Of a DNA stretch of 64,000 nt, positions 59,101 to 64,000 are shown piece after piece. The stretch lies in the NCBI RefSeq assembly GCF_000004195.4, contig NC_030683.2, positions 75,363,764 to 75,427,763 on the forward strand, read 5' to 3'. Source of the DNA: Xenopus tropicalis. Lineage: Eukaryota; Chordata; Amphibia; Anura; Pipidae. The translations under genes were made by a program, and so were the position numbers. The notes below the pieces were generated by a model. That model had not been told where the DNA came from. It saw only the letters and a program-made list of their open reading frames with translations, and ran no database searches. The stretch's first letter is position 1; every line of letters begins with the position of its first letter.

Positions 59101-61777
59101 TTTTTGAAATAAGTTTTTTTGTGTTTTTAAAAATTTTAATACAGTGCATTTATGGTTTTAAATGAATGTAACTATATGTGGTTGTGAATAAGGTAGGCTG
59201 GCCAGCCAAGTTTTTAATTTGATTTTAATGTGATATATCAATACTAAATACATTTTATATAATGTTCATGTACTATGGATATCAGTTAGTTGGGGAACAA
59301 GCAGGTTTGGAAATTTTCTCTGCTGATGCACCATGTTAGCCAGTGTGCCATCACAAGCTGTAGCTCTTCTTTACTTGCTGCTGTTCTAACTGTTCACTTC
59401 ATCAGTTATCTCAACTATTCCCAGAAAAGCCTTGTCATCTGTACCACTATGCCATGCTTTTTTTCCCTGTTCATCCAATTGTAATAATATATTAATTATT
59501 GCAATGTTTTGTTTAGAAGAAATCAGTATTCCAAAGCGACCAGTGAAAAATCGAGACCCAATAGAGGAGACACAGTAAGTGGCAACTAAATGTATATATT
59601 AAAGTAATAAAATTGCATTGCATTTTTTCTTCTCTAAATTTTGTATCTGTATAGCTCCTTCCCACTTACTCAGCCATCACAACACAGGATGTGCCACAAC
59701 TAATGATCTTTTCAAATGTGAAAATATGATGGTTTTAGAAGCAGTAAACAGGCATGCTAAATAATTTGCAAAGGAAAGAGCCTTGCCTCTTTCCTTTGCA
59801 AATTATTTAGCATGCCTGTTTACTGCTTCTAAAACCATCATATTTTCACATTTGAAAAGATCATTAGTTGTGGCACATCCTGTGGGGAAACAGGACACAA
59901 GGTCATGGTATAAGGATAATGAACTTTTGCAGACAAAAAGCCGTGAAAGGGGACAACATTATAAAGAAAAGATCAATAGAAAGGGCAATAAAGAAATAAG
60001 AAAGTGTTAGAACATGATGGCAAAAGACAATAAGGATCAGAAATACTGAAGAATCAAAAATAGTGAGTAGAAAGAAGATAAGGAAACAGAACAGGAGATA
60101 AAAACAATGAAGATATAAGTAAAGGTGGCCATACACGCACCGATATTATCGTACGAAACCTCGTTTCGTACGATAATCGGTGCGTGTATGGTATGTCAGC
60201 GAGCCGACCGATGTCGCAGGAAGCTGCTGAAATCGGTCGGCTCGTTGATCGGCCAGGTTAGAAAATTTTGATCGGGCGCCATAGAAGGCGCCTGACCAAA
60301 ATTCTCCCTTCAGAGCTGAATCGGCAGAAGGAGGTAGAAATCCTATTGTTTCTACCTCCTTACCTGCCGATTCAGCCCTGAATGGTGTGTGGCGGATCTG
60401 ACGATGTTTCGTGCGACCGATGGTCGTACGAAACATCGTCGGATCGCCACGTGTATGGCCAGCTTAAGGCAATTAAACTATTGCAGAAATAACGCTATAT
60501 TACAACAGAAATTTAGGCTTATGTCCGACGGGAGATTAGTCTCTGCAATAAATCTCTGCTATTGTGGACGACTAAACTCCCCAAAATGCCTTTCCAACCG
60601 ACAAGTCACTAAGTTGCCCAAAGTTTTCTCACAAAGGGATCTTTCACGTGACTTAGCGATGTGTATGCCTTCCCACCAGCAATTCACATTATTGCTGGTG
60701 GAAAGGTATTTTGTGGAGATTAGTTGCCTGTGGTATCAGATTTATTGTGGGCAACGAATCTCCCCCTGTGGGGCATAAGCCTAAGAGTTAAGCTGAGCAA
60801 GGAATTAAGCTAGAAAATTTGTAGAAATTCTGTACCACAACCACCACAGAATTTTTGTAATATCATACGCTGTAAAGAGCAGCATCTTTAACTTTGGGTG
60901 ATTTTTTGTAATGTCTTTTTTTTTTTTTTTTAATCTTTTTAGGAAGAGAGATATTTTGCAAACCATTATGAACATTTTGGAGTCTGTTCAGCTGAAATGG
61001 GAACTTTTCCAAAGTTGGACAGATTTTTCAAGACTTCATCTCTCTAATAAATTAGCAATTTTTGGCATTGGTTACAACACCCGATGGAAAGATGACATAA
61101 GATATCATTATGCTGAAATAAGTTCGCAAGTACCCCTTGGAAAACGACTTAGAGAGTACTTCAATCCAGAGAAACCAGAAGGAAGAGTTGTTATGACTAG
61201 AGTGCAGAAAATGAATTGGAAAAATGTTTATTATAAATTTCTGGAAATAACCATTAGTGAAGCAAGATGCCTTGAACTGCATATGGAGACTGACTGGATA
61301 CCTATAGCTCACTCCAAGCCAATTGGAGGAGACATTGTCCAATACCTGTTACCTGGCGGCATTCCAAAAAGTCCTGGCCTCTATGCCATTGGGTACGAAG
61401 ATATGCGTAACAAATCAGTCATGGATGATGGAGTTGTCGACTTAGTTAATGATGGTAATTGTGAAAGCCCTGAAGAGCTTGCCTCAAAGTCTGACCCAAT
61501 ATCTACCAAAATTAACTATTGCTATCTTGGCATTGCAGAGAGCATAACTCTTCAGCAGTGTTTATTTTTTCATTTTCAGTCCACTATCAAGAACCAAAGC
61601 AAAGAGTGGGCAAGCATCAATGGATTCTTAGCGCAAAACTGCAAGGTAGAACCTGGAGTGTCACCTAAAACTATCTACATCAAATTTGTTGAAGTGGAAA
61701 GAGATTTTCTTTCTGCTGGGTCTTTAGTTGAGTGCCTGGAAAAAGCCATTGGGTACCCTTTAAAGTTCAACAAATGA
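49689..61777 (+). CDS. msantd2: MSANTD2, Myb/SANT-like DNA-binding domain protein 2, six coding exons
   Basis: The spliced CDS joins 49689-50129, 55530-55782, 57513-57560, 57712-57768, 59517-59574 and 60943-61777. That is 1692 nt encoding 563 residues, with every intron GT-AG and phases 0,1,1,1,2. I recognise the product as vertebrate MSANTD2, whose human form is of similar length. Residues 1-76 are a Ser/Pro-rich N-terminus. A trihelix-type Myb/SANT-like domain begins at about 79 ([19 protein letters not shown]) and runs to about 180 across the exon 1-2 junction. An acidic Ser/Asp linker follows, then residues 232-286 from three small exons, and a long conserved C-terminal region from about 287 ending in the motif AIGYPLKF. 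The family is presumed nuclear and DNA-binding from the SANT domain; its targets are not established as far as I know. The start was chosen for the YY1-like context around AAGATGGCGGC and the match to the family N-terminus. Identity is very secure. Use of the two smallest exons in every transcript is not proven. Confidence 0.95.
50130..51556. other. msantd2: MSANTD2 intron 1, 5' part
   Basis: The GC content falls quickly after the donor site. A (TA)n microsatellite lies at about 50617-50639. No further exon recognised. Confidence 0.6.
51557..51882 (+). mobile_element. TATGGGATCC-type MITE, copy 5 (intron 1)
   Basis: It starts ACAAGTATAAGATCCCTTAT with ACCCATTATCCAGAAAG next, has GTACTTGATCCCAACTAAG in the middle, and ends TTCTGGATAACAGGTTCC. 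Lightly diverged. Confidence 0.85.
52217..52642. mobile_element. Fold-back T2-type TTAA MITE (intron 1)
   Basis: The ends TTAAAGGAACAGTAACACCA at both sides are inverted. The arms carry CCTGTGCCTTTTCTCC and the complement. TTAA flanks it, and the right TTAA is shared with the next MITE. Confidence 0.88.
52639..52973. mobile_element. Near-perfect palindromic MITE, GCTGATGCCACAC type (intron 1)
   Basis: TTAAGCTGATGCCACACGCG at the left is answered by GTGTGGCATCAGCCTTA at the right. The arms of about 160 bp, with CGTAGGGCTGATTTTTT, GCTACTTGTGCCTGCACCCG and CATGCATATATCGGCTACA, are mirrored with few differences. It is GC- and CpG-rich. Confidence 0.88.
53076..53311 (-). mobile_element. TATGGGATCC-type MITE, copy 6, truncated (intron 1)
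   Basis: The minus strand has the ATGGAGATCC-like and TTGATCCTAACTAAGC-like blocks. One terminus is missing or decayed. Confidence 0.65.
54240..54410. repeat. Decayed relative of the 52.2-kb T2 MITE
   Basis: ACACCAAAAATGAATGTG, GTTTGCTTCAGAAAGACT and TTTATATAA occur in the same order as at 52.23-52.35 kb. The ends are lost. Confidence 0.55.
54424..54945 (+). mobile_element. Possible solo LTR in MSANTD2 intron 1
   Basis: The arrangement is promoter-like: TATA box GCTGTATAAAACCC at about 54595, then about 260 bp to a poly(A) signal CCCAAATAAACCTGTG at about 54858, with a T/G-rich stretch after it. This is the U3-R-U5 order of an LTR in the sense direction of the gene. No duplicate LTR, internal coding region or target-site duplication was found, so boundaries are guesses. 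Confidence 0.4.
55530..55782 (+). CDS. msantd2: MSANTD2 coding exon 2
   Basis: The acceptor is ttatttcttttag and the donor gtaaga. The exon encodes residues 148-231 plus the first base of codon 232: the end of the SANT-like domain ([20 protein letters not shown]), a helix with [13 protein letters not shown], and the acidic Ser/Asp linker. It begins in phase 0, matching exon 1, and leaves phase 1. Confidence 0.95.
56214..56542 (-). mobile_element. TATGGGATCC-type MITE, copy 7 (intron 2)
   Basis: CCTGTTATCCAGAATGCTTG at one end and GGTAACGGATCCCATACCTG at the other. The middle TTAGTTGGGATCAAGTACAA is on the minus strand. Confidence 0.85.
57513..57560 (+). CDS. msantd2: MSANTD2 coding exon 3, 48-nt symmetric microexon
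   Basis: The acceptor is ttctttgtttag and the donor is gtaatg. The exon is 48 nt and phase 1 at both ends, so it can be included or skipped without changing frame. It encodes a short Pro/Trp-containing peptide, [16 protein letters not shown]. Splice signals are good and the frame joins exon 2 perfectly, but I cannot confirm from memory that the human canonical isoform contains it. Confidence 0.75.
57712..57768 (+). CDS. msantd2: MSANTD2 coding exon 4, 57-nt symmetric microexon
   Basis: This exon lies 151 bp after exon 3, with acceptor tctttttcaag and donor gtgatt. It is 57 nt, phase 1 at both ends, and encodes [19 protein letters not shown]. Together with exon 3 it forms a Pro/Trp-rich, Cys-containing insert between the acidic linker and the C-terminal region. 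The donor is weaker than the others (gtgatt), which suits alternative inclusion. Skipping keeps the frame. Confidence 0.7.
58841..59260. repeat. msantd2: Fold-back with about 190-bp arms in MSANTD2 intron 4
   Basis: The left arm (58841-59031) and right arm (59071-59260) are reverse complements with only a handful of differences, for example ACTTGGCTGGCCAGCCTACC facing GGTAGGCTGGCCAGCCAAGT. The loop is about 40 bp. A 17-bp direct repeat, TAATGTTCATGTACTAT, lies at 58716-58732 and 59260-59276. No terminus of a known MITE family was recognised. Confidence 0.92.
59517..59574 (+). CDS. msantd2: MSANTD2 coding exon 5
   Basis: The acceptor is ttttgtttag and the donor is gtaagt. The exon encodes a basic stretch, [19 protein letters not shown], plus two bases of a Gln codon completed by exon 6. 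This aligns with the Ile-Pro/Lys-Arg linker of other vertebrate MSANTD2 proteins as I recall them. The Lys/Arg cluster could be a nuclear localisation signal, which is inference. Confidence 0.9.
59683..59884. repeat. msantd2: Perfect 98-bp-arm palindrome in MSANTD2 intron 5
   Basis: The left arm 59683-59780 (starting CACAGGATGTGCCACAACTA, ending TTTGCAAAGGAAAGAG) is matched base for base by 59787-59884. The loop is CCTTGC. I found no mismatch in 98 pairs. It lies about 110 bp after the exon 5 donor and has no recognisable transposon ends. Confidence 0.95.
60120..60467. mobile_element. CpG-rich composite-palindrome MITE (intron 5)
   Basis: The left end TAAAGGTGGCCATACACGC and right end CGTGTATGGCCAGCTTAA pair. 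Internal hairpins include ATTATCGTACGAAACCTCG, GAGCCGACCGATGTCG with CGGTCGGCTC, and AGGAGGTAGAAATCC. It is the same family as the 4.05-kb element. Confidence 0.78.
60513..60784. mobile_element. MITE with TTAGGCTTATG ends (intron 5)
   Basis: The ends TTAGGCTTATGTCC and GGGGCATAAGCCTAA are inverted. Inside, GGGAGATTAGTCTCTGCAAT and GGTGGAAAGGTATTTTGTGG-type words are those of the partial copies at 23.8 and 25.6 kb. It ends about 160 bp before exon 6. Confidence 0.75.
60943..61777 (+). CDS. msantd2: MSANTD2 coding exon 6 (terminal)
   Basis: The acceptor follows an unusually long T tract (taatctttttag). The exon encodes residues 287-563 in one piece, starting QKRDILQT (with Q286 split) and including [36 protein letters not shown] and [17 protein letters not shown]. 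The C-terminus includes [20 protein letters not shown] and a TGA stop. Conservation with the human protein is high except around residues 435-470, an acidic, poorly conserved loop. No recognised catalytic motif is visible. Confidence 0.95.
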
Positions 61778-63415
61778 TTTTTATCCTTTATAAGGATTGG
61801 GGCTCTACATATAAAACTTCCCATTACACCAGGGTCTCCGTGAACTGTGAATAGTTTTCGTTTTTTTTTTTAATTACTAAGAAAACCGCTGTTTCAGAAA
61901 TTGAAGAATTGTCCAAAAACTGAACTGGTTTTGAAGATTTTGTCCTGAGCAAGTGGAGCATTGTGTATGAATTAACAGTGTTTTATAAAAAAAGAGAATT
62001 TTATTGTAGAGCCCTGATATAAATTGCTGTACGTACATTCCACATTGGACATAGCTTATATTTCATTTTCAAAGGAAATACTGTATTTTTTTTCACGTTT
62101 CATTTTTACATATCTGTGTGTGTTTAAAAAAGCTAGAATGCATAAAGAATGACATTCAGCCTTGATATTGACAAAAAGGTTGGCTTGTTATAACCTAAGT
62201 AGACAATATTGTATATAATTTAGATAATCACTTTTTTACCCATTAAGTGTTTTTACTATTTCCAACCAGTGTTGCCTGCGAAAAACTTTTGTTTGTGATG
62301 TACTGTATCCACTCTTAGCTGTGTTGCCATATCCATTTTTTAATCATTAAAGTAAGTATTGGATTATTTGTGTTTTTGTTAGTTGGCATTTTATGGAAAT
62401 AAAAGACAAGTGCATTCTGATATATACTTACAGTATAAACAAAGGCTTGTAACTTCCATACAAGGTATAAAATATTAAAATGTATAAAGTAGACTGGTCC
62501 TTATATACTAAATATGGTATGACAAGAAGCCAAATCTATGTGAGCTGCTTTAACATGTTTTTTATAAACTTGAATTTGAAAGTAATCATTTCATAGCATT
62601 TAGCAATCTGCAAACTCCTAGTTATGGGGTGTTTTTTGATCATAGATTATAGTTTCTAATAGCAGTGCGGTTAATTCATACTGCATACTTGTCTGTACAC
62701 CAGTGAAGGTTGCCAGTGCCTTTGTTGAGATTGAAATATAGAACAGGTCATTCAAACCGCAACATATATGCCCACATAGTTTGTGATACGTTTTTATTTA
62801 GGGAAGTAGTTGTCTTTTGAGTTTATCTTATTAAAATACAAAAACACAATGTGTAAATGTGTACTCCAAGAAAGTAACGTTCCATTTGTTTGTTTTTCTT
62901 ATTGTTCAATTTTTATTGCTTAATCTTCTTGAAGTTTTTATGTCTGAGACAAACATTTTTGACCTTTTTTAAAGGAGACCCAGTTGTATTTTTGTTTGTA
63001 TTTTAAGGGCTGTCTTGCAATGTCCTGAGTATTTCAGTGTTTGAGTAGCTGCTAGCATCATATTTAAATGTATCTTTTTTACCCCCTTGCCCTTACTGAA
63101 GCAGTATATTTTGTTTCACTTTTTTTCTGACTGACTTTAAGCTACTGGGCCACAGTTTAAATGTCTTGATATTAAACTCAACTCGATGTTGGACAAAATG
63201 TTAAATTACTGAGTTTTCACTTTCTTACACCTCCAGTTTGTCATTAAGTGGAGCTGCCATGTTTGGCCCCACCAGCCTCTTGGGTTGCTGTGTAACCTTA
63301 TCTTCACTGTAAGTGCGAATGTATAAAGATGTCATTCAAAATAAAAAGTGAACAGTTTGTTTTATATCCTGAAAGTCTTTTTTGCATACTGAATAAAACA
63401 AATACTAGAAGCAGA
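61778..63415 (+). other. msantd2: MSANTD2 3' untranslated region with alternative poly(A) signals
   Basis: AT-rich, repeat-poor sequence follows the TGA. Candidate signals are ATTAAA at 62346, AATAAA at 62398, AATAAA at 63340 and AATAAA at 63392. The two clusters would give 3' UTRs of roughly 0.65 kb and 1.6 kb. Which is used cannot be told from sequence alone. Confidence 0.65.
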
Positions 63416-64000
63416 TTTTTCTATGTAATATGTCACATTTCAACATGAGCTTGTATTTTAACCCTTTTGTGTTAAAAATTCAAAACAATTTTGCACTCAA
63501 TGTTTTAAGTTCTACCTTTTTTTTTTTTTTTAAATGTTATACTTTCACTTTCAGGTTTAGTATATTAGTATATTGTTTTATAGAGATTCATTACTAGATC
63601 AAAAATACTACATTTTCAAAGTGCTGCTTCAGAAAAGAAAACATTTCTTTGGATTGTGGCAAAACATGCCCTTAACGGTAATTTTACTGTTTTTTTTCAC
63701 ATTCTGTGATTTCAAAATAGGTAGATAACTGTTTAAATTGCTATTTATTTGCAACTTCTGAAGATCTATTTAAAAAATATCTACCTCCATCTACAGCATA
63801 ATATCCCCTAGTTGTTTTTTGTTTACAAATAAATGATCATACATTTGTATAATAGGAGCCTTTTGATTCATCCTAATGCTCAGTATGCAAGGATTACTGA
63901 ACTATGGCATGGAGAGATAGCAAAATACTGCATTAGATTTTTATGGCATTTTTATAACATTTGTTAAAACCTAAAGGCATTTTATTTCTACAAGTGTTTT
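63416..64000. other. AT-rich downstream region, no gene seen
   Basis: Nothing coding is recognisable. There is another AATAAA at 63828, so a still longer 3' UTR is possible. Confidence 0.4.

Noticed and set aside
1..64000. tRNA, rRNA or snRNA genes
   Set aside because: I looked for tRNA A/B boxes with cloverleaf partners and for known small RNA motifs and saw none I could support. A covariance-model scan would be the decisive test.

Overview
The window reads as nuclear DNA of a pipid frog, almost certainly Xenopus. The evidence is one vertebrate gene split by GT-AG introns, a dense load of T2-type TTAA MITEs, CR1 and L1 LINEs, Tc1-like transposons, and palindromic MITE families that I recognise from Xenopus. 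Nothing here shows bacterial organisation. I cannot decide between X. laevis and X. tropicalis by eye.

Layout. Bases 1 to about 49,100 hold no host exon that I can support. This is intergenic DNA built from transposable elements, often nested two or three deep: T2 and other MITEs at 0.4-5.9 kb and 11-15.9 kb; a cluster of one abundant palindromic MITE with nested insertions at 19.7-22.9 kb; CR1 LINE fragments at 23.9-25.1, 26.8-28.0, 41.4-42.0 and 42.8-43.7 kb; a Tc1 transposon at 28.8-30.3 kb; a T2 MITE carrying a second, Tc1-derived MITE at 31.9-32.7 kb; and a nearly full-length young L1 at 35.3-41.0 kb, with intact ORF1, one frameshift in ORF2 and a clean 17-bp target-site duplication. Three copies of a dispersed repeat carry a 34-bp minisatellite (13.7, 21.5 and 44.0 kb). 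T2 fold-backs and a non-autonomous hAT element lie at 46.8-48.8 kb.

From about 49.1 kb the window becomes a gene. A 52-bp minisatellite of about eight units ends roughly 115 bp upstream of the start codon of MSANTD2 (Myb/SANT-like DNA-binding domain-containing 2). I could assemble six coding exons on the + strand (49,689-61,777), giving a 563-residue protein with all splice phases consistent. The 3' UTR has several poly(A) signals between 62.35 and 63.4 kb. The introns are full of MITEs and contain two striking fold-backs: arms of about 190 bp in intron 4, and an apparently perfect palindrome with 98-bp arms and a 6-nt loop in intron 5.

How the parts relate. MSANTD2 is the only host gene seen. 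The CR1 and L1 copies are sources of reverse transcriptase, and the MITEs depend on transposases encoded elsewhere. I found no novel enzymatic system. The most interesting signals are structural: the two intronic hairpins, the promoter minisatellite, MITEs stacked on shared TTAA sites, and the 34-bp array that is open in all three frames of one strand. Repeat family names other than CR1, L1, Tc1, T2 and hAT are descriptive, because no library search was possible.
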